A DNA stretch of 16,662 bases from CAZVFX01 sp964626565 (GCA_964626565.1 CAZVFX010000143.1:1-16662); one strand, 5' to 3'. Positions 7,284 to 16,200 are shown, numbered from the stretch's first letter. Numbers and translations: made by a program. Notes: generated by a model not told the origin, from the sequence alone.

Positions 7284-9376
7284 AGAGGCGCCTGGCAAGC
7301 CCACATCGCCCCGACGCAGTCCTGAATCTTGCGGGCAAGAGCATCCAGGCTGCGGTAGCGAAACACGGTTGGCGATTGGCCGGCATGACGGTGTGCGCGG
7401 GCGGCGAATTGAGGCTCTACGTCGCGCCGGCGGCGGGCTCACCGAATGACGGAGTCGAGCTTTGCTGGAGCCGAAGTTCCGCGTCCGGCGTCCCGGTTCA
7501 CCGCTTCGGCGGCCGGATTGACGCGGTCCCCCGCACCGACCAACAGCCTTCAACCCAAGTCCATAACCTGGTCGAAATTGTGGCAACCGCACTGGGAGCA
7601 CTACCCGCCTCCGACTTCGATCTCCTCAGGTTCTCCACTGACAGCGGGGGTCCCGTCCCCTTCGACAAAAAGATCACTCCCCGGCTATTCGGTGGCTGGC
7701 TGGTAATTGGTAAGACCCGCTGGCGAGGATATGTTTGCGCGGGAATGACTCAGACATTCTCTCCCCCCGGAATTTCTATTCTGTTCCAGAGCGAACAGGG
7801 CGAGGTCATGGTCGAACTAGCGCCTCAGTTCGCGCGGACTACTTCCCACACCCGCCCCTCCGGGAATGCCTTCAGCGTCGCGGTAGAATCTAGTCAGAGT
7901 GGCGACGGTCTGCCTCTCCCCGGCGGCCCCGGCGCCTACGTTATGTTCCTGGTGTCCCGCCGACTGCCACCGAACGTTCAGCTAGTCGAGGAGCCCGGCC
8001 TGTCGGCCCCCCGCGGGCAACCGTCAGGCGGGCGGCCCCCTCCCTGGGAGTGGGGCCGAGCCCGGGGGTGGCGCCGGTTCTTTCACATGGACGAAATCAA
8101 TGATCTTTCTGAGGTGCGTCGAGTCCTCGTCGGACCTCACGCGGAACTCGTGCTGGGAGAACGCGAATGCCACAACGCACACCCCTGCTCCTATGGCCCT
8201 CGCCTGGGAGCCTTCGATTTCCCGGGCCTGGAACCGTGGCCCGACCTTTACAAAGGTAGGCTGCTGGCCTCCCTTGTTACCGAACGACAGCTAGTCTCCG
8301 GCACCGGAAGTCTATTCGACGACATGGTCCTGGCCGCGGGCAACACCCCCGGGTGTAAGGCGCTGATTGTGGCTGACACCTGTGTCTCTTCTCTCCTCGC
8401 CGAGGACCCGGATCTTCTGTCCTCTTCGTCCCAGGCCGAAGGCGCCGCAACTGCCGCGGAAAGCGGCGAGAACCTGTTGCTCAGGAATGAGCATTTCTAC
8501 GAGGGGCTGCTTGCCGGCAGACCTCACTCGCCCCGGTCAAAACCCACTCCCGCAGTCAATCTGGTGGGATTCCTCCCCGGTAGGGGTAGAGAGGAGTTGG
8601 TTCGGCTGCTTGAACAATGCGGCATTGAGGTCAACGCTTTCTTTCTACCCGACATTCACCTCGACCACCTCCACCGTTTCGCCCGCGCAGATTGCAATGT
8701 GTTCTACCCCGTTGCCCAGCGCACATCAGCCTACGCTGCAATCGAGCGAACCACAGGCCTCGATTCCCTGGACCCGCCAGCACCGTACGGGTGGCGGGGC
8801 ACCAGAAGGTGGCTTGTGGAAATAGCCCGTCGGTTTGACCTCGTCGAGCGGGCCGAAACGGTCACCGAGCAGTGGTTGAGTGATGGCAGGAAGGAACTCG
8901 ACCTGCTCCACCGCGTGGCAGCCGGAAACCCTCTGCTGCTCGTGGCCAGTGAGCTTGACCTGGAGTACTTGTTGGACCCCTCCCGTACGTTGGGCGTACC
9001 GCTGCTCGACGCGGTGGAGGAGATGGGTTTTCCGCTGGAAATCCTGTATTATGAGGACGCTCAGGGCCAGGGGGGCCAAACCGCGGGGAGGAGGCGCCGG
9101 GCACTCATGAAGCGCCGACCGGAAACACACCTCGTTCGCTTCTCAGACCCGGAACAGTTTGCCGCCTTGCTTGCGGCCAGCAATGCCCGGCTGGTCTACT
9201 CCGATATGCGGTGTGACCACCGAATCCACCGCGCGGGAAAGAACACCTTCTCCATGAGACATTTGGAGATGGGATTTCACGGTGCGCTCCGGAGCGGGCG
9301 GAGATTGTTGCGCCGTTGTGCGAACCCGTATTACGCCCGTTTTGCTGCCGCCGGGCCCAAGGAGGGAGAAGCATGA
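7280..9376 (+). CDS. Nitrogenase component 1-like protein with a large novel N-terminal region
   Basis: This 698-residue protein has two parts. Residues 1 to about 270 match nothing I recognise: a mixed, probably soluble domain (GGWLVIGKTRWRGYVCAG at 138-155, SILFQSEQGEVMVELAPQ at 166-183) ending in a Gly/Pro/Arg-rich hinge (240-265). Residues about 270-698 resemble an oxidoreductase/nitrogenase component 1 chain (PF00148). ECHNAHPC holds Cys297 and Cys303; ERQLVSGTGSLFDDMVLA (335-352) corresponds to the FGG...L segment; KALIVADTC with Cys368 corresponds to the NifD TTC ligand region; AVNLVGFLPG (425-434) and GWRGTRRWLVEIA (504-516) fit Rossmann-like subdomains. The C-terminal HRAGKNTFSMRHLEMGFHGA is His-rich. 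Component 1 chains are usually 420-550 residues, so the extension is notable. It starts in an ATGA overlap with the reductase gene and ends in an ATGA overlap with the second component 1-like gene, implying coupled translation and a complex. Confidence 0.75.
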   Translation: MKRRLASPHRPDAVLNLAGKSIQAAVAKHGWRLAGMTVCAGGELRLYVAPAAGSPNDGVELCWSRSSASGVPVHRFGGRIDAVPRTDQQPSTQVHNLVEIVATALGALPASDFDLLRFSTDSGGPVPFDKKITPRLFGGWLVIGKTRWRGYVCAGMTQTFSPPGISILFQSEQGEVMVELAPQFARTTSHTRPSGNAFSVAVESSQSGDGLPLPGGPGAYVMFLVSRRLPPNVQLVEEPGLSAPRGQPSGGRPPPWEWGRARGWRRFFHMDEINDLSEVRRVLVGPHAELVLGERECHNAHPCSYGPRLGAFDFPGLEPWPDLYKGRLLASLVTERQLVSGTGSLFDDMVLAAGNTPGCKALIVADTCVSSLLAEDPDLLSSSSQAEGAATAAESGENLLLRNEHFYEGLLAGRPHSPRSKPTPAVNLVGFLPGRGREELVRLLEQCGIEVNAFFLPDIHLDHLHRFARADCNVFYPVAQRTSAYAAIERTTGLDSLDPPAPYGWRGTRRWLVEIARRFDLVERAETVTEQWLSDGRKELDLLHRVAAGNPLLLVASELDLEYLLDPSRTLGVPLLDAVEEMGFPLEILYYEDAQGQGGQTAGRRRRALMKRRPETHLVRFSDPEQFAALLAASNARLVYSDMRCDHRIHRAGKNTFSMRHLEMGFHGALRSGRRLLRRCANPYYARFAAAGPKEGEA
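9359..9368 (+). promoter_or_regulatory. Ribosome binding site deciding the start at 9373
   Basis: AAGGAGGGAG lies 4 bases before ATG 9373, inside the end of the upstream gene. It supports ATG 9373 over the in-frame GTG at 9316, which would create a 61-base overlap and a Cys/Arg-rich N-terminus unlike the family. Confidence 0.75.
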
Positions 9377-10683
9377 GCATGGACTATTCCGCTCGCATGG
9401 TTCCGTCCTTTGCAGAGGGCGTGCTGCTGGCGGTAAACAGCATCTCGGACGTTGCCGTCGCCATCGAAGGCCCTGCGTGTGCGCGCACAAAGATGGAGAG
9501 GATCTGTCGCAATCACGACCTCCAGTCCACCTTGTACGCGGCAGACGGCCGACACCGAATGGCCACTACCGACCGGGGGCCGGCCAGAGTCATGGGCAAC
9601 CTGGATGCGATCAGGGAGATCGGCCGCCGCATGCTCGAAGAATTGCAGCCTTCCGTACTGTTTCTGTTGCCCTTTGCTTCTCAGCAGGCGATGGGTGTGG
9701 ACCTGGACTCGGTGGCTGAGGAACTCGCCGGGATTGGGGGCACCAACGTGCTGCCTCTGCAGTCCCAGGCATTGGAGGGTGACTGGCTTGATGGGTGGGC
9801 CGAGGTGTTCACTGCCCTGGCCGGTCTGGTTACTGCGCCGGTGGACAGAACCGCGGGGTCCGTGGCCATCGTTGGGCTGATGCACACGAGGAACGAGGGA
9901 GACGACCTCGGCAACGCCGCGGAGTTGACCCGCCTGGTGGAGGGATTGGGCTTGCAGGTTGCCGGCGTGTGGGCCTCCGGCGGGTCAGTTTCCCAATTAC
10001 TGGAGATTCGGTCCGCGGAGTACGTGGTCGCCCTGCCCCACGCCGCCCCTTTTGTACGTCTGCTCACTGCGGGCACCGGTGCGAACCTGGTTGAAGCCCC
10101 CTATCCTCTGGGACTCTCCGGAACGCGCGAATTCATCACTGTTGTCGGGGGCGCCACGGGGCGCCAGGAGGAGGCGGAGGCGCTGGCCGCGGCTGAGACT
10201 TCAGCTTGCACTGCCCCACTGGACAATCTGGTTTCGCTCATGGCCGACGATATTTCTGTTGCGCTGCTGGCGGACCGCATCCTGGCCCCCGCATTACACA
10301 AAGGGCTGGGCGAAATCGGTATCGAAGTTCTCCTCACGGGTATTCTCTCCGCGCATACGCTGCCCGACGAGGTTGCCAGCTTGGCCGGCCACATCCTCCC
10401 CGACCCTTCCTTTGAAGGTTGGGCGCAGGCGTTGAGTGAAGCCGCTTCCGGGGGCGCACAAGTAGTGCTGGGATGCGGCCTCACCGAAGTGGCCGCTCAC
10501 AAGACGGGCGTGGCGACGGTCGAACTGGGCTATCCCTGCCACCGCACGCACTTCCTCACCCCGGCCCCTTATCTCGGGTTCAGGGGATTCCTGCGCCTGG
10601 TTGAGCGACTGGCCAACGCCTACTGCTCTGTCGAGGCAACTGGACGGTTGGACGCTTCCGCTCGCGGCGGACTGGAACAATGA
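9373..10683 (+). CDS. Second nitrogenase component 1-like subunit
   Basis: A 436-residue protein similar in pattern to NifK/NifD/BchN/BchB chains. AVAIEGPACARTK (28-40) corresponds to the GPxGC segment of component 1, with Cys36 at the P-cluster ligand position; MATTDRGPARVMGNLDAI (63-80) corresponds to the TTD...FGG segment; PSVLFLLPFASQQAMGVDL (93-111) corresponds to the segment that carries TC in nitrogenase, but the cysteine is missing (Phe101-Ala-Ser). The C-terminal LGYPCHRTHF...PYLGFRGFLRLVERLAN (385-415) matches the family end, with Leu401 where NifD has its cofactor-binding His. The protein begins only about 35 residues before Cys36, so the first nitrogenase ligand region is absent. 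Gene order and overlap suggest a heteromer with the preceding 698-residue chain. It cannot be a standard molybdenum nitrogenase subunit. Confidence 0.8.
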   Translation: MSMDYSARMVPSFAEGVLLAVNSISDVAVAIEGPACARTKMERICRNHDLQSTLYAADGRHRMATTDRGPARVMGNLDAIREIGRRMLEELQPSVLFLLPFASQQAMGVDLDSVAEELAGIGGTNVLPLQSQALEGDWLDGWAEVFTALAGLVTAPVDRTAGSVAIVGLMHTRNEGDDLGNAAELTRLVEGLGLQVAGVWASGGSVSQLLEIRSAEYVVALPHAAPFVRLLTAGTGANLVEAPYPLGLSGTREFITVVGGATGRQEEAEALAAAETSACTAPLDNLVSLMADDISVALLADRILAPALHKGLGEIGIEVLLTGILSAHTLPDEVASLAGHILPDPSFEGWAQALSEAASGGAQVVLGCGLTEVAAHKTGVATVELGYPCHRTHFLTPAPYLGFRGFLRLVERLANAYCSVEATGRLDASARGGLEQ

Positions 10684-12287
10684 TGAAGTCCTTCGATATC
10701 TCAAGACACAAGGCGGCTGCAGTACCGCTCACCCTGGCCCTGGTGCTGGGCCTGTTCGGCGGACGTCCGGTTTGGGATGTCGATATCTTCTGGCACATTG
10801 CCGCAGGCAATTGGATCATCGATAACCTTGCCTTTCCGGGAACAGACATCTTCACTTACGTTGATCCCGCACCCGTGTGGGTGACTTTCCAATGGGCATA
10901 CGAAGTACTGGTGGCGCTGGTGGACCGCGTGGCAGGGCTGACCGGCGTCAGAGTATTCCACGCATTGGCCACTTCAGCCGCGTTTGCGGCCTTCGCGGGC
11001 TTCGCCTATTCGGTGGCGGTAGCGGGCCGGCAGAACGGTAGTTCGCGGGTTGGCCCGGCCGTTTTCGCGACCTTCGCGGTGGCGGTGCTTTTCGTGCTGT
11101 ATGCCGACCGTGTGCGGGCAAGACCTCACGTGTTCAATCTTCTCTTCTGGTCGATTATGTCGGTGACGCTGTTCGGGCCGCAAATCAGCTATCGCACCAG
11201 GGTAGTTGCCGGCGCTGCGTTGGTGTTTCTTTGGAGCAACATCCATGCCGGAGGCTCGTTTGTCTTCCTGGTTGCTGCCCTTTCAATTCCGGTTGCATCC
11301 ACGCTGCTTCGGCTGACCAGGAGATCACCTCTGGCCGCTCGCTGGACGACCTTCTACCCATCGGTGCCGAGCGCCTGGGGCCTGTGGGCCGCGTTCGCGT
11401 TGGCGTGTTGCCTTGCGCCAAACTGGCTGGGAGGAGTGTGGCAGGCCTACGCAATGCTTGGGGGCAGCGAGGGACTGATTGAGGAGTGGCTCCCCTTCTG
11501 GCACTACTTCGAGATTGCCGTTCATCCGGTACACCTCGCTTGTGGCCTCGCACCGCTACTGGGGCTGGCCCTCCTGGCTGTAGCCGGAGCGGCGACTCTG
11601 CGAAAAACCGACGATGCGGAAGCCAACTCTCAGCCCATGCGCCTCGAAGGTGTATTCCTCTGCCTCGGACTGGCGTTCCTGCCGTTTCGGTCGGCCCGTT
11701 TTGTGTTCTATCTGGCGATTCTGCTGGTCCTGGTGTCCCCATCCCTTACTGGTGTGCTCCGGAGCAAGATCCCCGGTTGGCCCCGCCTGTCCGTAGGAAT
11801 CGCAGTTGTCGCCGCCGTCTCTCTTCTCGCTGTGGGAGCGCATTTCCACACCAGCGCCCAGTACGGTTCAGTAAAGGGCTTCTCCGGAGCCCTCGCTTCC
11901 GACTTGGACCAACGGCGGTTCCCCACCGAACTGGTCGCCCCTTTGGAAGAGCTTCACGAGCGTTTTGGTGGCAAAGAGCCGCTGAAACTCTACTGCCTTC
12001 CCAATTGGGGCGGATATCTTCTGTACCGGCTGTATCCCAAAGTTCGGGTCCTTGCCGACGGCCGGGGCAATTTCTCTCCGCTGATCGGAAAGAGTCTCGA
12101 GTTCATCTACTACTATCGCCATGAAGCCAGGTACGCTCCTGCGGTGGAGCAGATCTACAACGATTCCGGCGCCGAGGTACTGGTGATTCAACGGCCCGGT
12201 TTCTTTCCTGCCTACAGTCCTCGCAACTGGCTGCGCATATTCACGACAAGGAAGGGGGAAATCTGGATTCGTAAGAAGCCGGACTAG
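10680..12287 (+). CDS. Polytopic membrane protein, GT-C glycosyltransferase-like
   Basis: A 535-residue inner-membrane protein with about ten or eleven hydrophobic helices between residues 13 and 390 and a soluble C-terminal part of about 145 residues. The first extramembrane loop has WDVDIFWHIAAGNWI (32-46), FPGTDIFTYVDP and FQWAYEVL, followed later by RARPHVFN (146-153). This layout is seen in hypothetical GT-C/PMT-like proteins, where the acidic residues after the first helix are catalytic or metal-binding. The C-terminal NWGGYLLYRLYP (442-453) and DGRGNF (460-465) are typical of the same group. Known GT-C enzymes transfer sugars from polyprenyl-phosphate donors; activity here is inferred only. 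Its ATG overlaps the stop of the component 1-like gene (ATGA, 10680-10683); a second ATG at 10683 is also possible. Its TAG shares a CTAG with the stop of the convergent amidase gene. Confidence 0.75.
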   Translation: MMKSFDISRHKAAAVPLTLALVLGLFGGRPVWDVDIFWHIAAGNWIIDNLAFPGTDIFTYVDPAPVWVTFQWAYEVLVALVDRVAGLTGVRVFHALATSAAFAAFAGFAYSVAVAGRQNGSSRVGPAVFATFAVAVLFVLYADRVRARPHVFNLLFWSIMSVTLFGPQISYRTRVVAGAALVFLWSNIHAGGSFVFLVAALSIPVASTLLRLTRRSPLAARWTTFYPSVPSAWGLWAAFALACCLAPNWLGGVWQAYAMLGGSEGLIEEWLPFWHYFEIAVHPVHLACGLAPLLGLALLAVAGAATLRKTDDAEANSQPMRLEGVFLCLGLAFLPFRSARFVFYLAILLVLVSPSLTGVLRSKIPGWPRLSVGIAVVAAVSLLAVGAHFHTSAQYGSVKGFSGALASDLDQRRFPTELVAPLEELHERFGGKEPLKLYCLPNWGGYLLYRLYPKVRVLADGRGNFSPLIGKSLEFIYYYRHEARYAPAVEQIYNDSGAEVLVIQRPGFFPAYSPRNWLRIFTTRKGEIWIRKKPD

Positions 12288-13105
12288 TTGGAGCCAACGA
12301 CCCTTTTCGCGCGGACACGCTTGGCAGGAGCGGCCTTGTTTCTCAGCACCCGGTCAAACTCAATGATCCCCAGCACCATGGCATAGGCCACCTTCTTCTG
12401 GTAGTTCTCAGTCGACAACCGCTCCGCCTCCACGGGGTTGGAAACAAAGCCCATCTCCACCACGACGCCCGGCATCTCGGCTCCCCTGAGCACCACTGCG
12501 GGAAGTTCCTTGACGCCTCGGCTCACAGCACCCGTTCTCTTGATCAGGAAGCTCTGCAGCGAGATGGCCAGGCTCTTTGCATCCCCGTGTGCTGCGTATT
12601 GGAGCATCTCCTTGACCACCGCGGCCGCGGCCCCGTCCGATGCACTGGCGTACAGGCCGCTGGGTTTCACCATGCGCCGGGATAGCTTAGATGATTCCTC
12701 GTCCAGCGCCTTGTCGGACAGAACGTACGTTTCGATGCCGGAAGGTGAACGACTGAACGAAGAGTTGCAGTGGATGCTTATGAACAGGTCGGCCTGCGCC
12801 TCATTAGCGATTCGGATGCGTCGCTCCAACGGTACCGTAACGTCCGATTCCCGGGTGAGGATCACTTTTGCGTCGGTGTTCCTCTCGAGCTGCTCTTTCA
12901 TAAACTGCGCAACTTCGAGGGTGATGACCTTCTCGTAGACCCCGTTGAATCCCAGCGCACCCTTGTTCTCGCCGCCATGACCCGGGTCGATGACGATGGT
13001 GTGCACCTCGGCCATCTGGCGTTCGCCGGCATAAGCGGGAGCCACGGCAACCAACACCGAGAGACCCAGTACGGCCAACAGGTTGGAAAGTGATTTGCTG
13101 TCCAT
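12284..13105 (-). CDS. Secreted N-acetylmuramoyl-L-alanine amidase (Amidase_3)
   Basis: The product is a 273-residue zinc amidase that cleaves the bond between N-acetylmuramic acid and L-alanine in peptidoglycan. A signal peptide covers residues 1-26 (Lys4, hydrophobic core, APAYA cleavage site). The catalytic domain begins directly after it with TIVIDPGHGGENKGA. Zinc ligands His43, Glu58 (GVYEKVITLEVA) and His112 (ISIHCNSS) and catalytic Glu217 (VVVEMGFVSNP) are all present. The C-terminus is a short Lys/Arg-rich tail without SPOR or LysM repeats, and there is no AMIN domain, so targeting is not obvious. ATG 13105 is preferred over the longer reading from 13156 because it has a good GGAGGAAG site and places the signal peptide at the N-terminus. 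The upstream Cys-rich lipoprotein gene lies 127 bases away, so a separate promoter is likely. Confidence 0.95.
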   Translation of the reverse strand: MDSKSLSNLLAVLGLSVLVAVAPAYAGERQMAEVHTIVIDPGHGGENKGALGFNGVYEKVITLEVAQFMKEQLERNTDAKVILTRESDVTVPLERRIRIANEAQADLFISIHCNSSFSRSPSGIETYVLSDKALDEESSKLSRRMVKPSGLYASASDGAAAAVVKEMLQYAAHGDAKSLAISLQSFLIKRTGAVSRGVKELPAVVLRGAEMPGVVVEMGFVSNPVEAERLSTENYQKKVAYAMVLGIIEFDRVLRNKAAPAKRVRAKRVVGSN

Positions 13106-13232
13106 GACTTCCTCCAAACGGTCAGCGGCAATTCCGGGACAACTAACTGCTAGCAACTAGCAATTAACTGTCTTTAATGACGTTAGCATTGAGGGAGGTT
13201 CTGTCAAAAAAGGGGAGGAAGCGACGCTCAGG
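13106..13232 (-). promoter_or_regulatory. AT-rich spacer upstream of the amidase gene, with a small inverted repeat
   Basis: This spacer separates the Cys-rich lipoprotein gene from the amidase gene, both on the minus strand. A ribosome binding site, GGAGGAAG, lies at 13108-13115. A perfect 6-base inverted repeat, TGCTAG-CAA-CTAGCA, sits at 13148-13162. Read on the minus strand, the Cys-rich gene is followed by a run of six T (about 13206-13211) but no strong hairpin, so no confident terminator can be called. The AT-rich part (13140-13195) is the likely amidase promoter, although I see no convincing hexamer pair. Confidence 0.4.
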
Positions 13233-16200
13233 TCAGTTGCAGGGTTGTTGGCCCCCGGCCGGAATACATACAAAACCTACCGTATCGCCGCAATAGCCCC
13301 AGGCGCCGACATCACCCTGCTGGAAGTAGCTGCTACAATTCCCATAGCCGCCGGGATTTGGGGTCTCATTCTTGTTGTGACACCAGGAGCACTTGCCCGA
13401 CCCGGGAGCCAGTTCAAAAGCCAGCGCCAGGTGCCAGAAGTTGGTCGCAGTGGTGGTGTTCCAGGCCTGGTTCTTGTGATGATACCAACACGCATATCCC
13501 TGGTAGACGCCCTTCCAGTGGTACCCTGGATCTCCCGGCTGGCATGGGGGGCTGTAGTTCTGGCCGTTGCACGAGAGGTCGGTTTTCCAATCGGCAAAGC
13601 AGGTGCCCTCTTCGTGGCACTGGGAATCACAGCCGTCGCCGGGCGCAACATTCCCATCGTCGCATTCCTCTCCGCCCTCCAGCACGCCATTGCCGCAACA
13701 AGGTGCGATCGCGTCGTTGTGGCAGCCATCGGCGGGCTGGCAGGAATCAGCGGTGCACTGGTCTCCGTCGTCGCAGGAGATCTGGGGTCCGCCCACGCAG
13801 TCCCCCGCCTCGCACAAGTCATCCTCTGTGCAGGCGTTGCCGTCATCGCAGGAACCGGCAATGGGCTCGAACACGCACAACTGCACCGGGTCACACGAGT
13901 CTGTTGTGCATTCGCTCTGGTCATCGCACTCCAGCGCAGGCCCCGGCGCGCACTGGTCACCATCACAAACATCGTCCACGGTGCAAGGATCACCGTCGTT
14001 GCAGGGGCCGGCCTGGGCCGTGTTCACGCAACCGTCATCAGGCAGACATTCATCCAGCGTGCACTGGTTGCCGTCGTCGCAATCCGCGGGCATTCCGGAG
14101 ACACACGAGCCGTCAACGCAGTAATCGCCGATAGTGCATTTCGAGCCGTCGTCACAAGGGACTTGCAACGGCGCGTGCTGGCACCCCTCGTCAGGAACGC
14201 AGAAGTCGAGAGTGCAGATGTTGAAATCGTTACAATCGGTCATTTCCGCGACGACGCATGCACCAGCCTGGCAATGGTCTCCCTCGGTGCAGGCGTTACC
14301 ATCGTCACAATCCGCCGCGTTGGGGACGAACTCACAACCCACCGACGGCTTGCACGAATCGGCGGTGCAGACGTTGCCGTCATTGCAAGGCAGTTCTCCG
14401 CCCGCAATACAGGAACCCAAAGCGCACACGTCATCAACGGTACACAGGTTGCCGTCATCGCAGGCGCCATCACTTAGCGAGTATGTGCAACCTGCCCCCG
14501 GGTCGCACTCATCGTCGGTGCACTGGTTGCCGTCATCGCATTCTTCAAGTTGCTGCCAGACGCACCACCCTTCCTGACAGTGGTCACCGATGGTGCACTC
14601 GTTTCCATCGTCGCAGTCCGCCTCGTTGGCCACAGAGACGCAGCCGCTGTCCGGATCGCACCAGGTGTCGGTGCACTCATTGCCGTCATCGCACGAGGCC
14701 GGGTCGCCCGGCGCGCAGGTGCCGTTGACGCAACTGTCTCCCACGGTGCAGGCGTTGCCGTCCGAGCAACTCACCGCCTCGTTACTGTGCACACACCCCA
14801 GCAACTCGTCGCACAGGTCAACTGTGCAGGGGTTGAGGTCGTCGCAAGCCAGATAACCGGAGGGTACACACCAGCCCCCGGAGCATTCCTCCCCTACCGT
14901 GCAGGCATTACCGTCGTCGCAGGGTCCGGCGCCGGGTTGATTCATACACCCGCTTTGTGGGTCGCAGGTGTCATCCGTGCACGGGTTCAGGTCGTCACAG
15001 GAAACCGGCTCCCCGGGAACGCAGATTCCGTCGGCGCAGTGGTCCCCGACGGAGCAGGCATTGCCGTCGGAGCACGCCCCGAAATGTTCGAGATGAATGC
15101 ACCCTGCGGCAGGCTCGCAGAAGTCGTCGGTACACTGGTTGCCGTCGTTGCAGTTCAGGGGAATCCCCCCCTGGCACACTCCATCCAGGCAAGTCTCCGC
15201 CACCGTGCACTTGTCGCCTTCGTCGCACGCCTTGGCCTGGTTGACGTCCAAAGCCTGGCAGTCGCCGGTTTCGGGTACGCACTGGTTGGCATAGCAGTCC
15301 GCGTCCGGTCCCGCGGGGAGCGGGCAGACAACCTCGGTGCCGGGCTTCTGAACGCACAAATATGGGGACTGCGATTTGTCGCAGAAGAACTCTCCCAGGC
15401 ACTTGTTGGCCTCGCTCACGAACAGGCAGTCTTCGTCAGCCTGACAGTCGCAGTCTCCGGGGAGCCCGACGCACTGCCCGGCGAGGCAACTGTCACCGTA
15501 GGTGCAGGGGTTGCCGTCATCGCAGGGCAGGGAATTGAACTCGTACTGGCAGCCCAGTTCGGAGTCACAAAACTCGTCCGTGCATGGATTCTGGTCGTCG
15601 CAGGCAAGCGCGGCCCCCACGCATTGCCCCTCTTCACAGTGATCGCCGATGGTGCACGCGTCGCCGTCAAGGCATTCTCCCCCGGTAGCAGGCTCGTTGA
15701 CGCACCCGCCCGCGCCCAGGCATTCATCTGCGGTGCATGGATTGTCATCGTCACACGAAACTTCGTCGACGACTCCGTCGCAATTGTTATCCAGGCCGTC
15801 GCAGACCTCCTCGGCCGGTGTTGCAGCATCACACTCTCCAAGGCCCTCTTCGCTGCAGACCCGCTGGCCCGTACAAACCCCGAACTCGTTGGTCTGTGAG
15901 CACGTCGTAGACAACGACTGGGTGACTGAGTAGGCGCCGCAGGGACAAACACCCTGGCTGCCTACGCACTGGGCGGTGAGCAAGCCCTCAACCGTGGCCA
16001 CCTGCTGACACTCAAACCCATCAGGGCAATCCTCAGTCCCGTTACAAACAGACGCGCAGAAATGCCCCTCGGCCTCCCCATACGAAACGCACGCCCCCGC
16101 GATCCCGGCAAGAGCTTCACACTCCGCTCCCGAACTGCAAGGGAGACACAGTGCCGGGAACCGGCTTGTGCAGACAAACACATAGTCGGGCGCGCTAAGC

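Noticed and set aside
6438..10683. A genuine nitrogenase (nifHDK) or a chlorophyll-pathway reductase (bchLNB/bchXYZ)
   Set aside because: The component 1-like chains lack the full P-cluster cysteine set and the FeMo-cofactor His (Leu401 instead), and no other nif or bch genes are present in the window. A distant relationship remains likely, identity does not.
13701..15755. CRISPR-like regular spacing in the repeated DNA
   Set aside because: The periodicity is that of a diverged protein repeat in a continuous reading frame, with no identical short direct repeats and no unique spacers.
13245..15899. Long plus-strand open frames (13245-14477, 410 codons; 14550-15899, 449 codons) opposite the Cys-rich lipoprotein gene
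   Set aside because: They are the antisense of a repeated, compositionally biased CDS. Their translations are low-complexity Val/Ala-rich periodic sequences with no domain, and they lack ribosome sites.
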